Source: Oleiagrimonas sp963817755 | GTDB taxonomy: Bacteria > Pseudomonadota > Gammaproteobacteria > Xanthomonadales > Rhodanobacteraceae | Length of the DNA: 64,000 nucleotides | Assembly: GCA_963817755.1 (NCBI GenBank) | Contig: CAWFPB010000002.1 | Location: forward strand, 806,001 to 870,000 | Reading direction: 5' to 3' | Shown: positions 43,780 through 52,832 of the stretch, in pieces | How the letters are laid out: each line of letters opens with the position of its first letter | Position numbering within the stretch: the stretch's first letter is position 1 | Notes under the pieces: model-generated | The model's input: the letters and a program-made list of their open reading frames with translations, nothing else | Told to the model about the DNA's origin: nothing | Database searches by the model: none | Position numbers and translations under genes: made by a program

Positions 43780-43879
43780 GCGTTCCACTGTGCGTCCCCG
43801 TGCGGGCCGTTCCCGGAGCCCTGCGGCACCGGGCATGGTCCATTCGCCGCGATACGATTCGGTGCTACACTCGGCCAGA

Positions 43880-43895
43880 ATGATATCGATAACAT
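43880..43895. promoter_or_regulatory. Putative LacI-type operator upstream of the MFS gene
   Basis: ATGATATCGATAACAT is a 16-base even palindrome (14 of 16 symmetric) with central CG, the shape of LacI-family operators. It lies 15 bases before the MFS start, close enough to block transcription or initiation. No lacI gene is in the window. Confidence 0.5.
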
Positions 43896-43910
43896 AAGGG
43901 TGCAAAAACG

Positions 43911-45353
43911 ATGGGGGACATGCAGCAAACCGCAACCGCGGCCAGCGTCGAGACCGACATCCCGGCACGCCTGGACCGCCTGCGCTGGAGCCGTTTCCAC
44001 ACCCTGGTCATCGTGGCCCTGGGCATCACCTGGATCCTGGATGGCCTGGAAGTGACCCTGGCCGGCGCCCTGGCCGGTGCGCTCAAGGACAGCCCCGCGC
44101 TGCACATGAGCGAGGCGCAGGTGGGCCTGTCGGCCAGCCTGTACCTGGCCGGCGCGGTGCTCGGCGCGCTGTTCTTCGGCTGGCTGACCGACAAGCTGGG
44201 CCGCAAGAAACTGTTCACCGTCACCCTGGCGACCTACCTTGTCGCCACGTTGTTGACCGCCTTCAGCATGCATTTCTGGATGTATGGCCTGTTCCGCTTC
44301 TTCACCGGTGCCGGCATCGGCGGCGAGTACACCGCCATCAACTCGGCGATCCAGGAGCTGATCCCCGCGCGGTTCCGCGGCCACACCGACCTGGGCGTCA
44401 ACGGCAGCTTCTGGGTCGGTGCCGCGCTGGGCGCGCTGGGCGTGCTGGTGCTGCTCAACCCGCACTGGTTTCCCATCGACCTGGGCTGGCGCCTGGCCTT
44501 CGGGCTGGGCGCCGTGCTGGGCATGATCATCCTGTTCCTGCGCCGCTTCATCCCGGAAAGCCCGCGCTGGCTGATGACCCATGGCCACTTCGACGAGGCC
44601 GAGCGCGTCATGTGCCACATCGAGGACCGGGCCGGTGCCGGGCGGGCACCGGCGGACCTGCCGCGCATTCGCATCCGCCAGCGCACCACGCACGTGGTCG
44701 ACGTGGTGCGGTCTCTGTTCAAGCTGTATCCGAAACGAGCCCTGCTGGGCCTGGTGCTGATGCTGGCGCAGGCGTTCTTCTACAACTCCATCTTCTTCAC
44801 CTACGCGCTGGTGCTGGGCACCTTCTACGGCGTACCCAACGACAGCATCGGCCTGTACATCCTTCCGTTCGCGGCCGGCAACGTGCTTGGGCCCCTGCTG
44901 CTGGGACGCCTGTTCGACACCCTGGGCCGGCGCATCATGATCACCTTCACCTACGCCGCCTCGGGCATCCTGCTGCTGGTGACGGCGTGGATGTTCGTGC
45001 AGGGCTGGCTGGACGCGACCACCCAGACCCTGTGCTGGAGCGTGGTGTTCTTCTTCGCCTCGGCGGCGGCCAGTTCGGCCTACCTGACGGTCAGCGAGAG
45101 CTTCCCGCTGGAAGTGCGCGCGCTGGCCATCGCGGTGTTCTACGCGCTGGGCACCGGCCTGGGCGGCGTGGCCGGCCCGTGGCTGTTCGGCATCCTCATC
45201 GGCACCGGTCATCGCGGCGCCGTGGCCGATGGTTACCTGCTGGGCGCGGGCCTGATGATCATCGCCGCCGGCTTTGCCTGGAAGCTCGGCATCAACGCCG
45301 AGCGGCGCAGCCTGGAACAGGTGGCCACGCCGCTGTCCAGCAGCGAGGACTGA
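43911..45353 (+). CDS. MFS transporter (metabolite:H+ symporter family)
   Basis: A 480-residue, twelve-segment transporter of the sugar/aromatic-acid type. Landmarks: WILDGLEVTLAGALAG in TM1, the loop 2-3 motif GWLTDKLGRKKLF, FRFFTGAGIGGEYTAINSAI in TM4, RFIPESPRWLM before the central loop, and GRLFDTLGRRIMI after TM8. The substrate is unknown, but a LacI-like operator in front suggests a sugar or sugar acid. It is convergent with the next gene through a shared hairpin. Confidence 0.9.
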   Translation: MGDMQQTATAASVETDIPARLDRLRWSRFHTLVIVALGITWILDGLEVTLAGALAGALKDSPALHMSEAQVGLSASLYLAGAVLGALFFGWLTDKLGRKKLFTVTLATYLVATLLTAFSMHFWMYGLFRFFTGAGIGGEYTAINSAIQELIPARFRGHTDLGVNGSFWVGAALGALGVLVLLNPHWFPIDLGWRLAFGLGAVLGMIILFLRRFIPESPRWLMTHGHFDEAERVMCHIEDRAGAGRAPADLPRIRIRQRTTHVVDVVRSLFKLYPKRALLGLVLMLAQAFFYNSIFFTYALVLGTFYGVPNDSIGLYILPFAAGNVLGPLLLGRLFDTLGRRIMITFTYAASGILLLVTAWMFVQGWLDATTQTLCWSVVFFFASAAASSAYLTVSESFPLEVRALAIAVFYALGTGLGGVAGPWLFGILIGTGHRGAVADGYLLGAGLMIIAAGFAWKLGINAERRSLEQVATPLSSSED

Positions 45354-45386
45354 ACGCAGGCGGGGAGTCAGTCCCCGCCTGCGTTC
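45352..45386. terminator. Perfect 15-bp hairpin between convergent genes
   Basis: GAACGCAGGCGGGGA-GTCAG-TCCCCGCCTGCGTTC spans the last bases of the MFS stop and the stop of the opposite gene (in the loop). It has no T run. It probably serves as a shared 3' structure for both mRNAs. Confidence 0.7.
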
Positions 45387-48300
45387 ACCGTCGCCTTGCG
45401 CTCGAGCTTGCCCCAGCCCACGGAGGGGCCGCGGATGGCCGTGCGCACCGAGCGCACCACCACGTAGTACATCAGCTGGCGGTAGCCGAAGCGCTGCAGC
45501 ACCAGCCACCACAAAAGGCTCCAGCGCTCGCGCTTCTCCAGCGCGAAGGCCAGCACCGCGGCGGCCAGGTCCACGGCCATGAACACCGCGTAGAACACCA
45601 GCATCCGGTACAGGTTGTGCGGGTCGAAGTGGCCGCGGTGCTGCAGGTAGTCCAGCCACGAGGCGCCCAGCTGCCACAGCATGAGCAGGTCCACCAGCGG
45701 CGAAACCACGGTGAACAGGATCTGGAAGATCCAGACCTGCGGCATGGCCACCAGGCCCAGCGTGCCGAAGCGCGGGCGCAGCATCACGTCGCGGTGCTTC
45801 CACAGGCACTGCAGCGTGCCGTAGGCCCAGCGGAAGCGCTGGCGGGCCAGCCCGCGCGCGGTGTCGGGGGCCTCGGTCCAGGCCACGGCACTGCTGTCGA
45901 ACAGCACCTTGTAGCCGGCCTTCTGCACCGCCAGAGTCAGGTCCTGGTCCTCGGCCAGGGTGTCGTACGGGAAACCGCCCAACTGCTCCAGCGCCGAGCG
46001 GCGCCAGGCGCCGACCGCGCCCGGCACCACGGTGATCGCGTCGAGCGCAGCCAGTGCACGGCGCTCCAGGTTCTGCGCGGTGATGTACTCCAGCGCCTGC
46101 CAGTAGGTGATCAGGTTGATGCGGTTGCCGACCTTGGCGTTGCCGGCGACCGCGCCCACGGCCGGGTCGGCGAACCAGCGCACCAGGCGGCCGATGGTTT
46201 CCGGCTCGAAGTGGGTATCGGCATCCAGCGCCACCACCACTTCGCCGTGGGCATGTTCCAGGCCGGCGTTGATGGCATGGGCCTTGCCGCCGTTGGTGGT
46301 GCGGATCAGCTGCACGCGGGCGTCGCCGGCCACCACTTCGACCACGCGCTGCGCGGTATCGTCGGTGGAGCCGTCGTCGACCACGATCACCTCCAGCGAG
46401 GGGTAGGTCGAGCGCAGGATCTGGCTCAGCGAGCGCGCGATCACCTTGTCCTCGTTGTGCGCCGGGATCACCACCGAGACCAGTGCCGGCTGCGGCGGCA
46501 GTTCGGGCGGCGTCCGGCGGCGATCGCGACGGCGGTTGAGCAGCGCCATGCCGCCCAGGAACACCAGCCGGCCGATGCCCAGCCAGATCGCCAGCACGAA
46601 CAGGCCATGCAGGAAGTGCCCGGACCAGCCCAGCGTGTAGAACACCGAGCGGTCGGCCAGCCTCGACAGTGAGCCGGTCGGCAGCGGCGGCATGGCCTGG
46701 TCGCGGGTCAGCCCGGCCAGGGTCGACACCGGCACGAAGGTGTAGCCCTGCGCGCGCAGCTTGTCGATCAGCACCGGCAGCGCCTTGACCGTCTGCGAGC
46801 GGTCGCCGCCGCCGTCGTGCAGCAGCACGACCTGGCCGCGCTTGGCCGGGTCGGGGTTGTTCACGCCGGCCAGCACGCGCTGCACGATCAGGTTCGCGGG
46901 CGGGCGCTTCCAGTCGTCCGGGTCCACGTGAAGGCCGACGGCGATGTAGCCCATCTCCTGCGCCTGCTCGATCGGCACGATCTCGTCGGCGGTGGTCGGC
47001 TCGGCGTCGCCGAAGTAGGGCGCACGGAACAGGCGCATGGAACGACCGGTCAGCGCCTCCACCAGGCGCTGGGTGGCGTTGAGCTCCAGCGACACCACGC
47101 CGGGCGGGCTCTCGCCCAGGTTGGGGTGGGTGAAGGTGTGGTTGCCGATCTCGTCGCCCTGGGCCACCTCGCGCTGGATCAGCTGCGGCGAGGACTCGGC
47201 GTTCTCGCCGATGACGAAGAAGGTGGCCGGCACGTGCTTGTCGCGCAGGATGTCCAGGATCTTCGGCGTCCACTCCGGATCCGGCCCGTCGTCGAAGGTC
47301 AGCGCGATCTTGCGCCCGGTCTCGCCGTAGCGGCGGATCACGAAGGCGGTGGGCAGGGCCGTGTAGGTCTCGTCGTCGATGCCGCCGTCGTCCTTGTCCA
47401 GGCTGAACGTGCGCGCGCCGGGCGAGGGCTGGGCGTCGATGTGCAGCACTTCGCCGCGCCCCTCGATGTCGATGTCCTCGCCCATGGCGATGTGGTCCAG
47501 CGCCTTCGGCGCGGTGGCGCCGTAGGGGCGGCCCAGCACCGACCACACCGAGGGGTCCGACGAGCCCAGGCGCCACAGCGCGTAGCCGTACGGCTGGTAG
47601 TCGTCGGCCGCATGCACCTCGTTGTAGGCGGTCACCCCGTCCAGGAACCACACGTCGTGGCGGGTGCCGCCGTCGTCCTCGTAGGCAAAATGCGGGTTTT
47701 CGCTGTCCGGGTCGAACACGATGTCGGCACCGGCATCGTTGGCCTTCTGCATGGCTTCCTGGAAGGTCAGGTCGTCGGCGCTGTCGTGGCTGCCTTCGGT
47801 CCAGTCGTAGCCGTAGTTGCCCAGGGCGACGATGGTGCGGTCCGGATCGAGGTCCTTCATGCGCTTGTCCAGCGTGGACTCGAACCAGTCCTCGCCGGCG
47901 ATGGAGCCGGGCTCGCCGGTCTCCCAGTGCTGGTCGTAGGCCATCAGCAGCATGAAGTCGACCTGCCTGGCATCGGCCGTGTAGTGCCAGTTGTCGTCGT
48001 CGAACGGCACCGACAGCACGATGCCCCAGCCGTGCGGCTGGAAGGCGTCCGACAACTCGCCGAGGAAGGTGGTCAGGTCGTCCTGGGCGCCGGCCGGTAC
48101 GTTCTCGAAGTCGATGGTGATGCCCTGGAACCGATGAAGATCCAGGAACGCGACGATCTGCGCGATGCGCGCCTTGCGCGCCGCAGGGTCGGCCAGCATG
48201 CGGGCCAGGCCCGGGCCGTCCCACTTCCCGTCCACGCTGTTCTGCAGCAGCGGCAGGATCGGCATGGTCGGCTTCTCGCGGTGGACCAGGTCCATCACGC

Positions 48301-48796
48301 GCGGGTCGATGTGCGTATCCAGCGCCATGTCCGGGCCGGACAGCGACATCCACGCCGGGACCAGCCAGTCCAGGTGCGCCAGCGCGCGCTTGAGCGCCGG
48401 ATAGCTGTTGTCATCCCAGTTGACGTAGAAGCCCAGCGTGACCGGCGCCCCCGGCGTCTTGCTCATCGCGATCGGCAAAGCGCGGGCGGAGGTCACGTGG
48501 ATGCGACGCACGTGGTGGGCACGCGGAATGCCGCCCTGGCGTGCGCGCACCTCGGCGGCCAGTTTCTCGGCCGGCTTGAGCAGCTTGGGCGCGGCCAACT
48601 TCACGCCCTTCAACCCGCGCGGCGGATGGCCGTCGTGCATGCCCAGCGTCAGCGGGTGCATGTGCGGCGCCACCAGCAGGCTGGAGACGAACAGCGCCAC
48701 CAGCAGCGTGCTGACCACCGCCGCGATCACGCCCAGCCGCGACATGCGCGCGGCGCGGCGACCGGTCGGGTCGAAGAACACCGGCTTGCGCGTCAT
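45368..48796 (-). CDS. GH18-like - polysaccharide deacetylase - GT2 glycosyltransferase fusion
   Basis: A 1142-residue membrane protein combining three enzymes. After one N-terminal membrane segment (about 20-42) comes a GH18-type hydrolase domain (about 95-440; VTLGFYVNWDDNSYPALK, catalytic acidic patch GITIDFENV near 224). A NodB deacetylase domain follows (about 490-690; TFDDGPD near 500, HTFTHP near 553). A second membrane segment leads to a processive GT2 domain (about 755-1000; VVIPAHNEDKVIARSL, DDGSTDD, ALDADTHFEP, AEDQDL, QRFRW) and C-terminal membrane segments. The parts parallel PgaB (hydrolase-like, deacetylase) and PgaC (synthase) of poly-GlcNAc production. The ATG at 48796 (MTRKPVFFDPTGRRAARMSR) is preferred over upstream starts. 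Single-gene unit. Product glycan is inferred, not known. Confidence 0.9.
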   Translation of the reverse strand: MTRKPVFFDPTGRRAARMSRLGVIAAVVSTLLVALFVSSLLVAPHMHPLTLGMHDGHPPRGLKGVKLAAPKLLKPAEKLAAEVRARQGGIPRAHHVRRIHVTSARALPIAMSKTPGAPVTLGFYVNWDDNSYPALKRALAHLDWLVPAWMSLSGPDMALDTHIDPRVMDLVHREKPTMPILPLLQNSVDGKWDGPGLARMLADPAARKARIAQIVAFLDLHRFQGITIDFENVPAGAQDDLTTFLGELSDAFQPHGWGIVLSVPFDDDNWHYTADARQVDFMLLMAYDQHWETGEPGSIAGEDWFESTLDKRMKDLDPDRTIVALGNYGYDWTEGSHDSADDLTFQEAMQKANDAGADIVFDPDSENPHFAYEDDGGTRHDVWFLDGVTAYNEVHAADDYQPYGYALWRLGSSDPSVWSVLGRPYGATAPKALDHIAMGEDIDIEGRGEVLHIDAQPSPGARTFSLDKDDGGIDDETYTALPTAFVIRRYGETGRKIALTFDDGPDPEWTPKILDILRDKHVPATFFVIGENAESSPQLIQREVAQGDEIGNHTFTHPNLGESPPGVVSLELNATQRLVEALTGRSMRLFRAPYFGDAEPTTADEIVPIEQAQEMGYIAVGLHVDPDDWKRPPANLIVQRVLAGVNNPDPAKRGQVVLLHDGGGDRSQTVKALPVLIDKLRAQGYTFVPVSTLAGLTRDQAMPPLPTGSLSRLADRSVFYTLGWSGHFLHGLFVLAIWLGIGRLVFLGGMALLNRRRDRRRTPPELPPQPALVSVVIPAHNEDKVIARSLSQILRSTYPSLEVIVVDDGSTDDTAQRVVEVVAGDARVQLIRTTNGGKAHAINAGLEHAHGEVVVALDADTHFEPETIGRLVRWFADPAVGAVAGNAKVGNRINLITYWQALEYITAQNLERRALAALDAITVVPGAVGAWRRSALEQLGGFPYDTLAEDQDLTLAVQKAGYKVLFDSSAVAWTEAPDTARGLARQRFRWAYGTLQCLWKHRDVMLRPRFGTLGLVAMPQVWIFQILFTVVSPLVDLLMLWQLGASWLDYLQHRGHFDPHNLYRMLVFYAVFMAVDLAAAVLAFALEKRERWSLLWWLVLQRFGYRQLMYYVVVRSVRTAIRGPSVGWGKLERKATVNAGGD

Positions 48797-49065
48797 GCCG
48801 CGAGCCTCGTGCGGACGGCGTCTGCAGCGACATGGAAAAGGCGGCCGATCGTGCAGCCGGGGACGTGCAGCATGCGGCTGCAGGAGAAGCGGACCATGGG
48901 CGGATGTCTCGGAACGCGGCCGGCGTCGGCGGTGCCTGCAGGCAGGCGATGCGCGGATTGTATCCCGCGCCATGCCTGCTGGTGCATGAACGGTCGTCAC
49001 GTTCCCGGACCCCGGGTGGCAGGGCCCGTGGCGCCCCTTCCGGCACCGCCGGCGACAATCGCGCC

Positions 49066-49094
49066 TTGACGAATCGCCGGCCAGCCGATTTAAT
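49066..49094 (+). promoter_or_regulatory. Sigma-70 promoter of tRNA-Phe
   Basis: TTGACG, 17-base spacer, TTTAAT, followed by a GC-rich discriminator (ACGCGGCC) typical of stable RNA promoters. The predicted start is about 40 bases before the tRNA. Confidence 0.8.
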
Positions 49095-49140
49095 ACGCGG
49101 CCTTGCGCAGCCTTCCACGGCCCCGCGCAACCCACCTTCC

Positions 49141-49216
49141 GGCCGGGTAGCTCAGTTGGTAGAGCAGGGGATTGAAAATCCCCGTGTCGGCGGTTCGATT
49201 CCGTCCCCGGCCACCA
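49141..49216 (+). tRNA. tRNA-Phe (GAA)
   Basis: A full 76-base cloverleaf: acceptor GGCCGGG/CCCGGCC, D arm GCTC-AGTTGGTA-GAGC, anticodon stem GGGGA/TCCCC with loop containing GAA, T loop TTCGATT, encoded ACCA end. It has its own promoter and terminator. Confidence 0.97.
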
Positions 49217-49232
49217 ATGATTTCAACGAATT

Positions 49233-49258
49233 AGCCAACCTTGCAGGTTGGCTTTTTT
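49233..49258 (+). terminator. Terminator of tRNA-Phe
   Basis: AGCCAACC-TTGCA-GGTTGGCT followed by six T, 16 bases after the tRNA. Confidence 0.9.
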
Positions 49259-49344
49259 GTTTATTCCTCTTGTGGTATCTATCGCGCCGATTCATGCTTT
49301 CCATCTGTTTTCAAGGGGTTGGGAGGCTTCGGTAAGCCGGTTGA

Positions 49345-50530
49345 GGAAGGTCTGAACAAAAGAGTCTCTCCTGAGTTTCCATGAGCTATCCAAGCGCCTT
49401 GGCCAAGCCAATGACGCAGATGTGCTTCTCCATTGCCGTGTAAGCCGGCAAACGCAAGCGCCCCCGCGGGAAAGGTTCGTAAATCAGATGGGTCAGGTGG
49501 CTCCTTGGGGTGCCTGGCTGGTGCTGAATGAGCGGTGCTATGCCAAGGTCGACTGCGGGTACCGCCTGTATGCGCTCAAGACCATGCCGCGGATCCACCT
49601 GATGCAGCACTGGTATGGCGACAGCGCCCGGCGAAGACGGAAACGTTTGTAAGAGGTTGCGCCGCTGCTCTGAGGCGTCGTTTTGACGGTTGGCCGCTGA
49701 CGCACGGCAGCATGCCGGATGAGGCAACCATCCTGAACTTCCAGCGTTTGCTGAAAGAGCATGATCTTGCATCGAGACAGTCGGTTGCCGTGAACACGCA
49801 ACTGGGCAAAAGGGCTTGTTGCTGCGCAAGGGCGCGATCATCGAAGCCACCATCATTCACGAGCCGCCCGAGGCCAAGAACGGAAACAAGACTCGTGATC
49901 CTGAGGTTGGCCAGACGAGTAAGGGCAACCAGTGGATCCCCGAGATGAAGGCGGGTAATGCGTAGACGCCGGATCAGGCCTGACAACCACGGCGGCCAAT
50001 GTGGGCGATGATGTCGAGGAGGACAAACCGCTGTATGGCAATGATGGTGGTGTTTGTCGAAGTTGGTCGCCTCTGGGCGTAAAGTGCTAAAAAGGGGGCG
50101 GCTGCGCTGGTGCCTGAATGCCTATCGAAGCAAGCTTAGGTTGGTCGAGGATGACAGACAACGCGACCTGACCAAAGGTCGAGCGCATCAAGGCGTCGGT
50201 TTGGGCGGAAGTGGAACACCCATTCCGGATCATCAAGTGCCAGCTCGGCTACCCAAAAGTTCGCTCCGGAAAGGTTGCTTCAAGGGATTGGCCAAGAACG
50301 CCGAGCAGAGACAGGAATGGTTCGCCCTGGCCAATCTGTGGATGGCGCGAAGTCCGTTTCTTGCCGCAGGAGGTGGGCGCCCATGGTCCGCGGTGTTCAG
50401 CAATAAATGCAAAAACCGCACCGGAACGGCGCGCATATGGTCTGCAAGAAGGTTGCGAAGCAGGCGCAGGGCGTGCGTTAGAGTAAATTGGGCTGGGCAG
50501 TTATTTGCGACTTACTTGTTCAGGCATTTC
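49345..50530 (+). mobile_element. Decayed IS5-family insertion sequence
   Basis: An element of about 1186 bases bounded by imperfect terminal inverted repeats GGAAGGTCTGAACAA (49345-49359) and TTGTTCAGGCATTTC (50516-50530), 11 of 15 matching, with TTGA/TTAA flanks that may be the remains of a 4-base target duplication. IS5 itself is close to 1195 bases with similar ends. The transposase inside is broken in several places. It lies 129 bases after tRNA-Phe, at the border of the AT-rich accessory segment. Confidence 0.75.
49462..50373 (+). pseudogene. IS5-family transposase remnant
   Basis: Pieces of an IS5-type DDE transposase lie in order in all three frames: RERFVNQMGQVAPWGAWLVL and MPRIHLMQHWYG (N-terminus), then SMPDEATILNFQRLLKEHDL (first catalytic Asp region), IIEATIIHEPPEAKNGNKTR, SKGNQWIPEMKA, and at the end VEHPFRIIKCQLGYPKVR with LAKNAEQRQEWFALANLWMA. 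Several frameshifts, a stop after EMKAGNA and a missing central part show real inactivation, unlike the clean one-base breaks elsewhere. Confidence 0.85.
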
Positions 50531-50590
50531 TTAAAATGAGCCATGGTGTGGACTCATTGGGTAAGAGCAAATAAGCAATAGGTGATTAAA

Positions 50591-52135
50591 ATGGAGCGCA
50601 ACTTTAAGAGAAGTCTTGTAGCTTGGTTCACGTTTATGCTGCTGGTCGTTGCAAGTTTCAATTTTCTATATTCATTGCTGTATATACAAAAGAATAATCC
50701 AGACATAGATTCATTCCTCTATCTTGGCTCTCGACTTGTTCATGGGCAATTATTGTATGTTCATGATTTTGAGACGAAGTTACCTCTAGTTCAATATGTA
50801 TTCGCCATAGCAAGTTATTTTGGCGGAATTGGGGCTTGGCGAATATTGGTTTTCATTTTTGTTGCAGTATTGGGATATTTTGGCTCAATTTTTATATCGC
50901 ATAGTTTGGATGAGCCGGGTGCACGAAAAGTACTTTCACCAAGTCTATCTTCCTGGTGTTTGTTTGGGTTGTTCATGGCGTTCATATATACAATGAGTGG
51001 CTCGAGGTCTGCGCTTTTGTCAATGCCGGCAGCAGCCGCGGCATATGCATCCCTGTCATTGTTGTTGTTGGAAGAAAAACATGCACGTTTTCGGTCAACT
51101 TTATTGCTTGTTTCTGGATCCTTGTTGGCAATAGCCTCTCTTCTGCGCCCAAATTATTCGTTTGTTTTTGCCGCGTACGCAATTTATTTCATGATGAAGG
51201 AGGGGCGCAGCCGGACTTTTTATTTTTGTTTTGGCTATGTTCTTGCGGTAGCTTTTTGCTTTCTCCCATATTTCACCTCGTCACTACGGCTGCACGCTCT
51301 GCTTGATGGTCTCGTTGCGATTGTAAAATTCCCGCAGGCGGGCTTGTCGAGCATAATGTCTAGGCAGGGCGGTCATCTGGAGGCTAGCACGACCTATTTG
51401 ATTATATTTCTTGCACTGATGATGATGCCATTTCTAACCGGGCGCGAAAATACCGCGGGTCGCAAACTATTGTATTTATCTTTGTTGGGGTCGGTGGCAC
51501 TTGAGCTTTCTTTTTTGGTTACGCATTACTACTGGCATTATATTATAATGTTCGTCACATATATTGCTCCAGCAGCTTATATAAATGTACGCGCCATCAT
51601 CAACAACGATGATGGGGTTGGTGTGATCAAGAAACTGTTTTCATGCTTGTTGATCTCGTTGATTGCTTATAAATTTTCGAGCTATTCTGTACCCTTTCTG
51701 AAAAAAACCATCATGAGGCCACGTATTAGCTTTAATATTAATGATCGAGAAATTGACCATTCGTTGCTTGATTTTCTTCGGAATGTGAAATCCAGTGGGC
51801 ATTCTTTCCTGGTTGTCACGAAGCCCTATTATCATGCGTTGCTGGATGAATCGAGAATAGGTGATGGCAATTCCGTTATGATTTATTTTGTATTGAGGGG
51901 ATACAAGTTACCGCAGGTATCAAACATTTATTTACTTTCAAAACAGGTCCAGCGCCAACCATGCCTTGCCCTATTGAATTCAAACAAGGATATATTTGTT
52001 ATCAAGAAGAAAAACGGGATGTCAAAACTTCTTTCGCGTTGTTTTGCCAATAGTCGCATAACGTTGGACAAGCATGTGCCTCCTGATCTTGAGGAATACG
52101 ATATTTATATCCGGCGCCCGTTGGCGATGAACTGA
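50591..52135 (+). CDS. AT-rich GT-C-like integral membrane protein (candidate glycosyltransferase)
   Basis: A 514-residue protein with about ten membrane segments. The first outer loop (NNPDIDSFLYLGSRLVHGQL, then LYVHDFETKLPLVQY) has the acidic D-x-D plus G-x-L-x-x-G and D-x-E-x-K-x-P pattern of GT-C enzymes such as PMT/ArnT-type transferases, which use polyprenyl-phosphate sugars. A soluble C-terminal part of about 130 residues follows. Its base composition is near 40 percent GC, far below its neighbours, and codons are A/T-ending, so it was acquired recently. It is flanked by the IS5 relic and by IS30/IS3 fragments. The acceptor is unknown. Start at the ATG at 50591; a GTG nine bases upstream is possible. 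Confidence 0.75.
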   Translation: MERNFKRSLVAWFTFMLLVVASFNFLYSLLYIQKNNPDIDSFLYLGSRLVHGQLLYVHDFETKLPLVQYVFAIASYFGGIGAWRILVFIFVAVLGYFGSIFISHSLDEPGARKVLSPSLSSWCLFGLFMAFIYTMSGSRSALLSMPAAAAAYASLSLLLLEEKHARFRSTLLLVSGSLLAIASLLRPNYSFVFAAYAIYFMMKEGRSRTFYFCFGYVLAVAFCFLPYFTSSLRLHALLDGLVAIVKFPQAGLSSIMSRQGGHLEASTTYLIIFLALMMMPFLTGRENTAGRKLLYLSLLGSVALELSFLVTHYYWHYIIMFVTYIAPAAYINVRAIINNDDGVGVIKKLFSCLLISLIAYKFSSYSVPFLKKTIMRPRISFNINDREIDHSLLDFLRNVKSSGHSFLVVTKPYYHALLDESRIGDGNSVMIYFVLRGYKLPQVSNIYLLSKQVQRQPCLALLNSNKDIFVIKKKNGMSKLLSRCFANSRITLDKHVPPDLEEYDIYIRRPLAMN

Positions 52136-52156
52136 AGGTGTCAGCGCCATAGGTAC

Positions 52157-52366
52157 ATGCATTCCGGTGTCTCGCAGTCCAAGCTGGACGCCGTGGTCAG
52201 TCCATTGAACGATCGTCCCGGAACGATGTTAGGCTACGAGACGCCAGCAGAGCGATTGAGCAAACTGTTGCGTCGATCGGTTGATTCCAAGACGATTTCC
52301 TGCCGCTCTGTCGGTGGGTCCGTAAGCTTTCCCGTCAAACATTCACTTCAAAAGCAGCGCGCTTGA
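52157..52366 (+). mobile_element. IS30-family transposase C-terminal fragment
   Basis: The reading SKLDAVVSPLNDRPGTMLGY followed by ETPAERLSKLLR matches the end of IS30 transposases (L-N-x-R-P-R-x-x-L-G-x-x-T-P). The N-terminal nine-tenths is absent. Confidence 0.7.
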
Positions 52367-52382
52367 CGGCGTGTCGTCGGTT

Positions 52383-52610
52383 TCAGCCGGGGCATTGCCG
52401 TAGCTGTAGCCACGTCGGACCATCGCGGGCGCCATCCCCGCTTCTCCAAAGCTTGGTGTAACTGATGGCGACATGTTGCGTGCCACTGTCTGGGTGTTCA
52501 ATGAGCGTATCGGAGCCCGCAGGCTTCCGGGGTGTGAAGTGTTTCAAGCACCGCGAGGTTGAATCTGATCGGCCTGGCAAACGGTGATGCTTCACGTTCG
52601 CCAAAGCCAT
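52383..52610 (-). mobile_element. IS3-family OrfB fragment, degenerate
   Basis: Leftward, EHPDSGTQHVAISYTKL and, in another frame, GEAGMAPAMVRRGYSYGNAP followed by AET resemble the D-x-G-x-Q-Y...S-x-x-D-N-A-x-x-E segment of the IS3 DDE integrase domain. It is frameshifted and substituted at catalytic positions, so it is dead. The flanking stretch to 52742 shows nothing more. Confidence 0.6.
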
Positions 52611-52832
52611 TGCTTCGAACCACCAACAGTGGCATGCGGTCTCTTCCGTTTTCCACGAAGTTTTAGGCCGCCAGACCTTGTCGACCTACTCGAACCGTTG
52701 GTGCTCCGGTGTCCCTGCGCCCGCTGATTCTGTAGCATCCTTGTGAGTGCATCGTTTTACCTGCCGCGGACGTTTGACAGGTTGCCTCTCACAGCAAGAC
52801 ATGCTTCACGGCGTGATGAATCGATATACGAG

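Noticed and set aside
43491..48353. A very long open frame on the minus strand, over 1600 codons, overlapping the GH18-NodB-GT2 gene and the MFS gene.
   Set aside because: It is an open antisense or shifted frame produced by high GC, with Ala/Arg/Gly-rich non-protein-like sequence and no recognisable domain; the real genes lie in other frames.
49141..49216. A duplicated attachment site from the tRNA-Phe 3' end.
   Set aside because: No second copy of the tRNA 3' end was seen to the right within the window, and no integrase gene is present.
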